The notes under the pieces were generated by a model. That model was not told the origin of the DNA. It ran no database searches and saw only the letters and a program-made list of their open reading frames with translations. Position numbers and translations under genes: made by a program. From Flavobacteriales bacterium (GTDB lineage: Bacteria; Bacteroidota; Bacteroidia; Flavobacteriales; BACL11): DNA of 6,229 nucleotides. How positions within the stretch are numbered: the first letter of the stretch is position 1; each line of letters starts with the position of its first letter. Of the stretch, positions 1 through 6,145 are shown piece by piece. Location: contig JABGXK010000054.1 of the NCBI GenBank assembly GCA_018675825.1, forward strand, positions 1 to 6,229, in the 5' to 3' direction.

Positions 1-697
1 CGTGAATAATTATAGTCTCTCCAAATGATGGAGATTCTCCAAGTCTAACATTTCTATGAATAATAGTGTTGAATACCATGTCTTGAAAATGTGTCTTTAC
101 CTCTTCAACAACTTGGTTAGATAATCTTAGTCTCGTATCATACATAGTTAATAATAATCCTTCAATTATAAGCTTGTTATTTAATCTCTGTTGAATAATT
201 TTAATTGTGTTTAATAGTTTTCCAAGTCCCTCTAAAGCAAAATACTCACATTGAATTGGTACAATAATAGAATCAGCTGTTGCTAAAGCATTTAAAGTTA
301 AAATACCTAGTGATGGAGCGCAATCAATAATTATGTAATCATAGTTATCTCTTACTTCAGATATTGATTTTTTGAGACAATATTCTCTTTCTTTAAAATC
401 AACTAATTCAATTTCTGCAGCTACTAAATCTATATTTGCTGGCATTAGATCTAAATTAGGACTAGAAGTCTTTAGTATTGATTTGCTTGCAGGAATATTT
501 CCCAGTATGCACTCATATGTACTATTTTTAATTTTATTATGATCAAAGCCAACGCCAGATGTGGTATTTGCTTGAGGATCACAGTCAATTAATAGTACTT
601 TTTTTTCAAGAACACCAAGGCATGCTGATAAATTAATTGCAGTAGTTGTTTTTCCAACTCCACCTTTTTGATTTGCAATAGCAATTATTTTTGTCAT
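1..697 (-). CDS. parA: ParA/Soj chromosome-partitioning ATPase (3' end cut by window edge)
   Basis: This is the N-terminal 232 residues of a ParA/Soj/MinD-type ATPase. With ParB and parS sites such proteins segregate chromosome origins: ATP-bound dimers coat DNA and ParB triggers hydrolysis. Seen in the translation: the deviant Walker A KGGVGKTT at residues 11-18 (signature Lys11, P-loop Lys16), the Walker A' block LLIDCDPQ at 35-42, Walker B IIIDCAPSLG at 122-131, and the late conserved stretch RNVRLGESPSFGE at 215-227. The start at 697 (MTKIIAIANQKGG) is the family's usual one, and no in-frame start lies just upstream. No Shine-Dalgarno is visible. Chromosomal Soj proteins are about 250-260 residues, so roughly 25 are missing past the left edge, where parB would be expected next. 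The gene is co-directional with the PUR gene, 125 bp downstream of it, so it could be co-transcribed or have its own promoter. A chromosomal Soj is favoured over a plasmid ParA because the neighbours are core genes and there is no N-terminal DNA-binding extension. Confidence 0.95.
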   Translation of the reverse strand, partial: MTKIIAIANQKGGVGKTTTAINLSACLGVLEKKVLLIDCDPQANTTSGVGFDHNKIKNSTYECILGNIPASKSILKTSSPNLDLMPANIDLVAAEIELVDFKEREYCLKKSISEVRDNYDYIIIDCAPSLGILTLNALATADSIIVPIQCEYFALEGLGKLLNTIKIIQQRLNNKLIIEGLLLTMYDTRLRLSNQVVEEVKTHFQDMVFNTIIHRNVRLGESPSFGETIIIH

Positions 698-822
698 ATG
701 AATTATGAGAAATATTTCAAGCCTTAAAAGTACAACTCATAGTAACATTCTTTAAAAAAAAATGATATTAAATTATCAACAAAAAAAGTAAATTGTTAAA
801 AAACGGGAAGTTTAATTATTTG

Positions 823-1197
823 TTAGCTTAGATCATTAAGATCTACTTCAGTAAAATTTGATTCTGAATCTTTTGAATCTTTTGGGTTTTCATCTTTTAC
901 TATTTTAATTTTTTCTTTATATTTTGTATTTGAGATAATTTCTTCACCTTTTTCTTTAATTATAAATTCACTTACTTGAGATAAGGCATTTTTAAAACTT
1001 GCAAAATCTTCTTTGTAAAGATATATCTTATGTTTCTTGTAAAAGGGAGAGCCATCTTCATTAAAATCTCTCTTGCTTTCAGTTATTGTAAGGTAATAGT
1101 CATTTGCTCTGGTGGATCTGACATCAAAAAAATATGTTCTTCTTCCAGATCTAACGGATTTTGAGAATATTTCTTCTATTTCTTTTTTTGTTGTCAT
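823..1197 (-). CDS. PUR-domain (DUF3276) DNA/RNA-binding protein
   Basis: A small 124-residue protein of the DUF3276/PUR-alpha-like family, found widely in Bacteroidota and related to BpuR of Borrelia, which binds single-stranded nucleic acids. The diagnostic core is RSGRRTYFFDVRSTRANDYY (residues 16-35), followed by LTITESKR and, at 53-64, YKKHKIYLYKED, giving the basic beta-strands and helix (to about residue 83) expected of one PUR repeat. The tail (about 101-124) is acidic and low in complexity (DENPKDSKDSES), probably disordered. An in-frame ATG twelve codons upstream (1233) exists, but the added residues MLYLLELTLLQL resemble no family N-terminus and would overlap the putative promoter, so the start MTTKKEIEEIF at 1197 is chosen. 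It lies 73 bp downstream of the ABC exporter stop and precedes parA on the same strand. Its physiological target in Bacteroidota is not established. A role in nucleic-acid binding or post-transcriptional control is inferred from the family. Confidence 0.93.
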   Translation of the reverse strand: MTTKKEIEEIFSKSVRSGRRTYFFDVRSTRANDYYLTITESKRDFNEDGSPFYKKHKIYLYKEDFASFKNALSQVSEFIIKEKGEEIISNTKYKEKIKIVKDENPKDSKDSESNFTEVDLNDLS

Positions 1198-1206
1198 TAA
1201 TTGGAG

Positions 1207-1256
1207 TAATGTTAATTCTAACAAATATAGCAATAGTTAGTTTGTTAATAACATTA
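1207..1256. repeat. Two-tier inverted repeat spanning the PUR-gene upstream region
   Basis: TAATGTTA at 1207-1214 is exactly complementary to TAACATTA at 1249-1256. Inside it, CTAAC at 1218-1222 is complementary to GTTAG at 1236-1240. The two arms form an outer 8-bp and an inner 5-bp stem that nearly fill the gap between the exporter stop and the PUR start. The putative -7 box overlaps the inner arm and loop. It could be an operator, a leader-RNA hairpin, or a weak terminator for the exporter transcript. It lacks GC pairs and a following T-run on the minus strand, so a classical intrinsic terminator is unlikely. Confidence 0.4.
1222..1229 (-). promoter_or_regulatory. Putative Bacteroidota -7 promoter box for the PUR gene
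   Basis: On the minus strand this reads TATATTTG, a perfect match to the Bacteroidota -7 consensus TAnnTTTG. It lies 24 bp upstream of the chosen PUR start codon, so transcription would begin near 1214 and leave a leader of about 17 nt. No TTTG-like -33 element is visible at the usual spacing. In an AT-rich genome the motif also occurs by chance, so the call rests on position and orientation. Confidence 0.4.
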
Positions 1257-1270
1257 GTATAAATAAAATA

Positions 1271-3010
1271 TCAATTATTTGATTGATTTTCATGCATTTG
1301 GCTATAAAAACCTTTGTTTTTTATTAATGATTTATGAGTTCCATTTTCAATTATAGAACCTTGATCAATAACAATTATATTATCTGATTTTTCTAATGTA
1401 GAAACACGATGACTTATTATAATTGTTGTCTTATCTTTTACTTCTTTTCTAAGATTTTCAAGTATTTCCTGTTCTTTATTTGCATCTATTGCTGATAAAC
1501 AATCATCAAAAATATAAATTTCGGGTTTTTTTAAGAATACTCGTGCAATTGCTAATCTTTGTCTTTGTCCACCTGAAAGCTGAATTCCTCTTTCTCCAAT
1601 TATTGTATCAAATTTATCTGGAAAAGAATTTATTTCATCAAGGATTTCTGCTTTTTCTGCTGCTATTTCAATGTCTCTATCGTCAAAAATATCATTTGCA
1701 AATCCAATATTTTCTCTTATAGTTCCAGAAAAAAGATAACCATCCTGAGGTATATATCCAATTGATAATCTTAGAGTATTTAGGTTATTTAACTTAATAT
1801 CTAGATCATTAATTTTAATTTGCCCATCAGTAACATCATATAATCTACATATAAGATTTACAATTGAGGTTTTTCCTGAACCTGTTTTACCAAATATTCC
1901 TATCTGTTTTCCTGCACTTATTTTAAAGTTTATCTTATTAAGTGCTTTTATTTTTGTGTCATCATATACTAAACTTACATCTTTAAATTCTATATCTCCA
2001 TTTATAGGATTTTTGGAATCACTTGTATTTTGAATTTCTGGTACTATATTTAAAAACTCATTAACTCTCTCTTGAGAAGCAGCTGCTCTTTGAATTAGAG
2101 AAGTAACCCACCCAACTGATGCAACTGGCCAAGCTAGCATATTAACATATATTATAAATTCAGCAATATTACCAGTAGTAATATTTCCTTTAAAAACTTC
2201 TAAACCGCCAATATATATTATTAGGACTGTACTTATTCCGATTAAGGTAACTATAAGAGGAATAAACATTGCTTCTAGTTTAACTAATTCTATTTGACGT
2301 TTTGTGTATTTTTTACAATTTTGATAAAATAGATCTATCGAGTTTTCTTCATTTGTGAAAGATTTAATTATTCTAATACCAGAAAATGCTTCTTGGCTAA
2401 TTGATGTTATTGTAGATAATTGAGATTGAACTTTTTCACTTTTTTTATTAATTTTATTACTTACAAGATAACATGATATTGCTAGTATTGGCAGCGGTAA
2501 GAGTACATAGGCTGTAAGTGTTAAACTTACACAACACATTTTGTATACAACAAGAGAAAACAAAATTGATAAGTTAATGGTGTACATGATAGCAGGCCCT
2601 AAGTACATTCTAACCTTAGTAATATCTTCAGTGATTCTATTCATTAAATCACCTGTTTTGTTTTTTTTATAAAACCCTAAACTTAATTTCTGATATTGAT
2701 TAAAAACTTCATTTTTTAAATCATATTCAATTTTTCTAGACATAACAATTAGTGTTTGTCTGGTAAAGTATAGAAATACACCTTTTAGAATAGCAAATAA
2801 AATAATTAGACCACCATATTTTAATAGTATTAAACTTATATTATCATTTTCTTGGGTATTAATTTTCTCCATCAGACTATCTAAAGCATTTCTAACAAAC
2901 TCAGCAGGATATATAGCAAATATGTTAGTTATAAAGACAAAAAATAAACCTAATAAAAGGGTAGTCCTATAATTCCATAAAAATTTATTTAGATACTTTA
3001 AGTGTTGCAT
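1271..3010 (-). CDS. Type I ABC exporter (MsbA/multidrug-like), fused permease-ATPase
   Basis: A 579-residue half-transporter of ABC subfamily B, acting as a dimer in the inner membrane to export lipids, drugs or other hydrophobic substrates. The substrate cannot be told from sequence. Numbered from the chosen start, six hydrophobic segments lie at about 15-36, 58-82, 136-158, 160-183, 246-270 and 282-303. The ATPase domain follows: A-loop Tyr349, Walker A GKTGSGKT 374-381, Q-loop Gln422 in IPQDGYLFSGT, signature LSGGQ 478-482, Walker B IYIFD ending at Asp502, D-loop SAID 506-509 and switch His534. The residue after Walker B is Asp503 where canonical exporters have the catalytic Glu, so hydrolysis at this site may be slow. 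An in-frame ATG at 3070 would add 20 residues (MSANLLIIF...) but overlaps the putative -7 box. MQHLKYLNKFLWNYR at 3010 matches the usual N-terminus of Bacteroidota homologues as I remember them. It is the first gene of the leftward arm, divergent from leucine dehydrogenase. MsbA itself is possible but unproven. Confidence 0.93.
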   Translation of the reverse strand: MQHLKYLNKFLWNYRTTLLLGLFFVFITNIFAIYPAEFVRNALDSLMEKINTQENDNISLILLKYGGLIILFAILKGVFLYFTRQTLIVMSRKIEYDLKNEVFNQYQKLSLGFYKKNKTGDLMNRITEDITKVRMYLGPAIMYTINLSILFSLVVYKMCCVSLTLTAYVLLPLPILAISCYLVSNKINKKSEKVQSQLSTITSISQEAFSGIRIIKSFTNEENSIDLFYQNCKKYTKRQIELVKLEAMFIPLIVTLIGISTVLIIYIGGLEVFKGNITTGNIAEFIIYVNMLAWPVASVGWVTSLIQRAAASQERVNEFLNIVPEIQNTSDSKNPINGDIEFKDVSLVYDDTKIKALNKINFKISAGKQIGIFGKTGSGKTSIVNLICRLYDVTDGQIKINDLDIKLNNLNTLRLSIGYIPQDGYLFSGTIRENIGFANDIFDDRDIEIAAEKAEILDEINSFPDKFDTIIGERGIQLSGGQRQRLAIARVFLKKPEIYIFDDCLSAIDANKEQEILENLRKEVKDKTTIIISHRVSTLEKSDNIIVIDQGSIIENGTHKSLIKNKGFYSQMHENQSNN

Positions 3011-3067
3011 GAAAAAATGATTAAGCCCATTTTGTGAAACAACAAAAATAATAAGTAAATTTGCGCT

Positions 3068-3075
3068 CAAATATA
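3068..3075 (-). promoter_or_regulatory. Putative Bacteroidota -7 promoter box for the ABC exporter
   Basis: The minus strand reads TATATTTG here, a perfect TAnnTTTG match. It would start transcription near 3061 and leave a leader of about 50 nt before the exporter ATG at 3010. It overlaps the alternative upstream ATG at 3070, which argues for the shorter protein. There is no TTTG at the expected -33 spacing. The region 3011-3143 between the divergent genes must hold both promoters. On the plus strand the closest candidate for leucine dehydrogenase is TATATTTTG near 3098-3106, one base too long for the consensus. Confidence 0.4.
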
Positions 3076-3120
3076 AAATGTATTAATAATATTATATTAT
3101 ATTTTGTATATCTAGTAATC

Positions 3121-3138
3121 TTTAATTTTAAAATTAAA
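3121..3138. repeat. Perfect 18-bp palindrome just upstream of the leucine dehydrogenase start
   Basis: TTTAATTTTAAAATTAAA is its own reverse complement across all nine base pairs and ends 5 bp before the ATG at 3144. It consists only of A and T, so part of the symmetry may be compositional. Its position would place it in the 5' leader of the operon, where it could act as an operator or alter access to the start codon. No function is demonstrated. Confidence 0.45.
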
Positions 3139-3143
3139 TAATT

Positions 3144-4229
3144 ATGACAAAATCCAATTTAAATATGCATAAGTCATCTAAAATACTTGCAAAGATGGAT
3201 GAATTAGAACATGAACAGGTTGTTTTTTGTCAAGATAAAGAGACTGGTTTAAAAGCAATTATTGCAATTCATGATTCTACTTTAGGGCCTGCACTTGGTG
3301 GAACTAGAATGTGGAATTATGATTGCGAGGAAGATGCTCTAAATGATGTATTACGTTTATCTAGAGGAATGTCATTTAAGGCAGCAATATCTGGTATTGC
3401 GCTTGGAGGTGGTAAAGCTGTTATTATAGGTGATGCTTCTGTAGATAAAACAGAAAAACTTATGAGAAGGTTTGGTAAATTTGTAGATACTCTTGCTGGA
3501 AAATATATTACAGCTGAAGATGTAGGAATGAATACAAAAGACATGGAGTATGTAATGATGGAAACAAAACATGTTACTGGGACACCTCAAAGCTTGGGTG
3601 GTAGCGGAGATCCTTCACCGGTAACTGCGTATGGTGTGTATATGGGTATGAAGGCCTCAGCGCAATTTTTATGGGGAAGTGATAAACTAGATGGTAAAAG
3701 AGTACTTGTGCAAGGAGTTGGGCACGTTGGAGAGTATTTAGTGAAATATCTTTCTGATGAGAATGCTGATGTTTTTATTAGTGATATAGATCAAGATAAA
3801 TTAAATACAGTTTCAGAAAAATATAATGCTGAGATTATTGAGAATAATAATATTTTAGATTTTAATATGGATATTTATGCTCCTTGTGCTCTTGGTGCAA
3901 CATTAAATACTCAAAGTATTGATAAATTAAAATGTTCAATTGTTTGTGGAGGCGCTAATAACCAACTTGAACTTGAAGAAAGAGATTCATTACATTTAAA
4001 AAGAAGAAATATTGTTTTTGCTCCTGATTTTCTAGTTAATTCGGGTGGATTAATAAATGTGTATTCAGAAATAAAAGGATATAGTAGAGAAAAATCATTA
4101 GAGCAAACTAAAAATATATATGAGACTACTTTGGATATTTTAAATAAATCTAGAGAAGAGGGTATTACAAGTTACTCAGCTGCTCTAAATATTGCTAAAA
4201 AAAGAATTGCTGATAAAAAGAATAATTAA
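3144..4229 (+). CDS. ldh: Leucine dehydrogenase (Glu/Leu/Phe/Val dehydrogenase family)
   Basis: A 361-residue NAD-dependent amino-acid dehydrogenase that reversibly deaminates leucine, valine and isoleucine to branched 2-oxo acids plus ammonium in the cytoplasm. In Bacteroidota this supplies precursors of iso-branched fatty acids. Motifs seen: GPALGGTRMW at 48-57, substrate-binding Lys79 in MSFKAA, the catalytic Lys91 in GGGKAVIIGD (88-97), YITAEDVGMN at 121-130 with conserved Asp126, GGSGDPSPVTAYGVY around 152-166, and the Rossmann nucleotide-binding loop GVGHVG at 191-196. Length and motif spacing fit leucine dehydrogenase (about 360-365 residues) rather than the longer hexameric glutamate dehydrogenases. 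A start at Met8 is possible, but the ATG at 3144 is preferred because the ORF opens there close behind the leader palindrome. It is the first gene of the rightward operon, and its stop is 3 bp from the nusB start, implying co-transcription. Phe or Val preference cannot be excluded. Confidence 0.95.
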   Translation: MTKSNLNMHKSSKILAKMDELEHEQVVFCQDKETGLKAIIAIHDSTLGPALGGTRMWNYDCEEDALNDVLRLSRGMSFKAAISGIALGGGKAVIIGDASVDKTEKLMRRFGKFVDTLAGKYITAEDVGMNTKDMEYVMMETKHVTGTPQSLGGSGDPSPVTAYGVYMGMKASAQFLWGSDKLDGKRVLVQGVGHVGEYLVKYLSDENADVFISDIDQDKLNTVSEKYNAEIIENNNILDFNMDIYAPCALGATLNTQSIDKLKCSIVCGGANNQLELEERDSLHLKRRNIVFAPDFLVNSGGLINVYSEIKGYSREKSLEQTKNIYETTLDILNKSREEGITSYSAALNIAKKRIADKKNN

Positions 4230-4232
4230 GTA

Positions 4233-5162
4233 ATGATAAGCAGACGGCATATAAGATTAAAGGTAATGCAATCTTTGTATGCTTTTAGATCTCAGAATGA
4301 GAGAGACATACTTAAAGGAGAACGTGATATGCTGAAGCATATTGAAAACATTTCAGAACTCCAGTTAGTTATTATGAGCTTTTTAGTATCTCTTATTAAA
4401 CATGCAGAATCATTTTATGAAGAAGGTAAGAACAAGCATTTACCAACACAAAAAGATCTTAATCCTAACATAAAGTTTATAGATAATTCCTTTGTAAGGA
4501 TTATTTTAGATAATAGAGAATTGATTAAGCAGAGTAAAAAGATATCTGCATTCTGGTATGATAATGATCATGACATAGTTCGTAAAATTTTCATGGATAT
4601 ATTAAAAAGTGATGAATATGGTAATTACTTATGTAATAGTAAAAATAATATAGAGATAGATATAAAATTTTTTAATAATATATTAAATAATTTTATTTTA
4701 AATAACAAGATACTTCATCATATGCTAGAGGAAAGGAGTATTTATTGGATTGATGATTTGCCTTTTGTAGCAACAATTATAATGGGTAATTTTAAGCTTC
4801 AAAAAATCATCCTTCCAAAGACAGTTTTTAAAAATAATATAGATAAGAAATTTGCACTTAATTTATTCCACTTAACTATAAAAAATGATTCCGAGTATGA
4901 AAAAATAATTATAAAAAAAGCAAAGAATTGGGATATAGAAAGAATTGCAATAATGGATCAGATTTTAATCAAGATGGCTTTTTGTGAGATTCTTAATATG
5001 CCTGAATTACCAATTAATGTTTCTTTGAATGAGTACATTGAGATATCAAAATATTATAGTACAAACAAAAGTAAGATGTTTGTAAATGGGCTACTTGATA
5101 GTTCAGTAAGTGATTTTAAGCATGAAAATAAGATCAAAAAAGTTGGTAGAGGTTTAATGTAA
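4233..5162 (+). CDS. nusB: Transcription antitermination factor NusB (long Bacteroidota form)
   Basis: NusB binds boxA RNA with NusE (ribosomal protein S10) to make RNA polymerase processive through rRNA operons. This protein has 309 residues, against about 140 for the E. coli form. The N-terminus MISRRHIRLKVMQSLYAF keeps the basic RRxxR-K-MQ-LYA signature. The conserved C-terminal NusB block is at about 232-290: NWDIERIAIMDQILIKMAFCE, then LPINVSLNEYIEISKYYST and FVNGLLD. Between them about 200 residues, including KHLPTQKDLNPN and a charged, Asn/Ile-rich helical stretch, form the enlarged N-terminal half that I recall from other Bacteroidota NusB proteins. It starts only 3 bp after the leucine dehydrogenase stop, so expression is probably coupled. 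The gene looks intact, with no frameshift. The core function is well supported by the C-terminal block. What the extension does is unknown to me. Confidence 0.9.
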   Translation: MISRRHIRLKVMQSLYAFRSQNERDILKGERDMLKHIENISELQLVIMSFLVSLIKHAESFYEEGKNKHLPTQKDLNPNIKFIDNSFVRIILDNRELIKQSKKISAFWYDNDHDIVRKIFMDILKSDEYGNYLCNSKNNIEIDIKFFNNILNNFILNNKILHHMLEERSIYWIDDLPFVATIIMGNFKLQKIILPKTVFKNNIDKKFALNLFHLTIKNDSEYEKIIIKKAKNWDIERIAIMDQILIKMAFCEILNMPELPINVSLNEYIEISKYYSTNKSKMFVNGLLDSSVSDFKHENKIKKVGRGLM

Positions 5163-5167
5163 ATTAT

Positions 5168-5175
5168 TAATTTTG
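5168..5175 (+). promoter_or_regulatory. Weak candidate -7 box before the DUF1573 gene
   Basis: TAATTTTG matches TAnnTTTG and lies 16 bp before the DUF1573 ATG. A TTGG at 5143-5146, 21 bp upstream, could be a poor -33 element. If used, it would be an internal promoter with a leader of about 10 nt, giving the last two genes expression independent of nusB. The 29-bp gap is short enough for simple read-through, so this is a weak call. Confidence 0.22.
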
Positions 5176-5191
5176 AAAAAAAATAAGAAAA

Positions 5192-5677
5192 ATGTTATTT
5201 AATAATAGTAGTAAAATTTTAGTCTGTTCTTTTATATTTATTATATCATCATGTAATTATGATGGTTTAGATTCTAATAATAAAGTCAAATCAGATAGAC
5301 TAAATCCTGATTTAGTAAAAAACAATCAATCTTTAATTAAAGAAAATAATGAAATTGGCCAGGCTATTATTGAAGTTGATAATTTAGAATTTGATTTTGG
5401 AGAAATTACTGAAGGTGAATCTGCTAGTCATAACTATAAAATTAAAAACGTTGGAAGTGGAGATCTAATAATTAGTTCTGCAAAAGGAAGTTGTGGCTGT
5501 ACAGTTCCTGAATGGCCTAAAGATCCAATTAAACCTGGAGAAGAAGGTAATGTAAGAGTTACTTTTAATAGTAAGAGTAAGAAAGGAAATCAAAGTAAGA
5601 GAGTTACTTTATTAACTAATACAATTCCTAATGTCACTATACTGACTATAAAAGGAAATGTAATTATTAAAAATTAA
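5192..5677 (+). CDS. DUF1573 domain lipoprotein
   Basis: A 161-residue exported lipoprotein. Residues 1-21 form a signal peptide with hydrophobic core ILVCSFIFII and the lipobox ISSC, so Cys21 would be lipidated. A polar linker rich in Asn, Asp and Lys (about 22-58) may hold the domain off the membrane. The DUF1573 domain follows: FDFGEITEGE at 67-76, then YKIKNVGSGDLII, the signature GSCGCTVPEWP with Cys101 and Cys103, and PIKPGEEGNVRVTFNSKSKKG. This is an immunoglobulin-like beta-sandwich fold of the ASPM-SPD-2-Hydin type. The family is very common in Bacteroidota, but no molecular function is established. The conserved CGC might bind metal or be redox active, which is speculation. It lies between nusB (29 bp) and yajC (12 bp), on the same strand and probably in the same transcript. 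In flavobacteria I recall the same DUF1573-yajC neighbourhood. Confidence 0.9.
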   Translation: MLFNNSSKILVCSFIFIISSCNYDGLDSNNKVKSDRLNPDLVKNNQSLIKENNEIGQAIIEVDNLEFDFGEITEGESASHNYKIKNVGSGDLIISSAKGSCGCTVPEWPKDPIKPGEEGNVRVTFNSKSKKGNQSKRVTLLTNTIPNVTILTIKGNVIIKN

Positions 5678-5689
5678 AAATATATTAAT

Positions 5690-5995
5690 ATGATTTTATT
5701 ACAAGCTTCAGCAATGGGCGACGGTACTCAATCCTTAATAATGTTTGGCTTAATCTTTGCTGTTATGTATTTCTTTATGATACGTCCACAGATTAAAAAG
5801 CAGAAGAAAGAAAATCAATTTAGAACTGAATTAAAAAAGAATGATAAGATTGTAACAATTGGTGGTATTAATGGCAAGATAATTGAACTTAGCGCTACAT
5901 CTGTTGTTATAGAAGTTCACGGTGGAAGTAAATTAAAAGTGCAAAGAACAGCTATCTCTATGAATTCTGGAGGGGAATTAGCAGATAAGAAGTAG
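5690..5995 (+). CDS. yajC: Preprotein translocase subunit YajC
   Basis: A 101-residue single-pass inner-membrane protein that associates with SecD/SecF and YidC and assists Sec-dependent export. A short N-terminus MILLQASAMGDG precedes one membrane helix at about 16-31 (LIMFGLIFAVMYFFMI). The family hallmark RPQ at 32-34 follows, then a basic stretch IKKQKKENQ and the cytoplasmic beta-rich domain with NDKIVTIGGINGKI (51-64) and VVIEVHGGSKLKVQRTAIS. Length and layout match the family (about 85-115 residues). The start at 5690 is preferred over Met9 because ILLQA-type N-termini are typical of Bacteroidota YajC. It sits 12 bp after the DUF1573 stop and is the last recognisable gene of the rightward operon. 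No further rightward gene follows within the window. Confidence 0.95.
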   Translation: MILLQASAMGDGTQSLIMFGLIFAVMYFFMIRPQIKKQKKENQFRTELKKNDKIVTIGGINGKIIELSATSVVIEVHGGSKLKVQRTAISMNSGGELADKK

Positions 5996-6085
5996 CAGGA
6001 TTGCGCATCTTCTAACTTTTACATGAGTTAAATAAGCTTTAAAACTAAAAATTGCACCACTTTTTTGACTACTAACCAATCTACT

Positions 6086-6114
6086 AAATCAAGTTAAAGA
6101 AATTAATTTGATTT
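6086..6114. terminator. Candidate stem-loop downstream of yajC
   Basis: AAATCAAGTT (6086-6095) can pair with AATTTGATTT (6105-6114) as a 10-bp stem with one G-T wobble and a 9-nt loop. It lies 91 bp after the yajC stop. It is AT-rich and followed by TCTGAG rather than a T-run on the plus strand, so it is at best a weak terminator or an RNA-stabilising hairpin at the operon end. Confidence 0.25.
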
Positions 6115-6125
6115 TCTGAGTACCT

Positions 6126-6145
6126 AATTATTTTATAAAATAATT
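6126..6145. terminator. Perfect 20-bp palindrome between convergent ends, possible bidirectional terminator
   Basis: AATTATTTTATAAAATAATT is perfectly self-complementary over ten base pairs and begins 1 bp beyond the stop codon of the putative minus-strand reading frame. Its place between yajC and that convergent end fits a bidirectional transcription stop. The lack of GC pairs and of a clear T-run makes it an unconventional terminator, so a protein-binding site is equally possible. Confidence 0.35.

Noticed and set aside
773..781. TTATCAACA, one mismatch from the DnaA box TTATCCACA, next to parA
   Set aside because: It is a single imperfect copy in AT-rich DNA with no cluster of boxes or dnaA gene, which is not evidence of an origin.
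790..815. AAAC-GGGAA-GTTT short hairpin between the PUR gene and parA
   Set aside because: The stem is only 4 bp and poorly extendable, which is too weak to call as a terminator.
1198..1233. Longer PUR-protein start at 1233 (12 extra residues)
   Set aside because: The hydrophobic extension MLYLLELTLLQL is foreign to the family and would include the putative -7 box. MTTKKEIEEIF fits homologues.
1480..1722. 80-codon plus-strand open frame, rich in Leu and Phe
   Set aside because: It lies antisense inside the ATPase domain of the ABC exporter, which shows a full set of conserved motifs. The hydrophobic composition is a by-product of the opposite strand's codons.
3034..3041. GTGAAACA, one half of the parS consensus TGTTTCACGTGAAACA
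   Set aside because: The other half is absent (CCCATTTT in its place), so it is unlikely to be a ParB-binding site despite parA being nearby.
3011..3070. Longer ABC exporter start at 3070 (20 extra residues)
   Set aside because: The extra residues do not resemble the family N-terminus, and the upstream ATG overlaps a promoter-like TATATTTG box. The ATG at 3010 gives the usual length and N-terminal sequence.
3317..3590. Two overlapping minus-strand open frames of 75 and 72 codons
   Set aside because: Both are antisense to the catalytic domain of leucine dehydrogenase and match no family I recognise. They are shadow frames.
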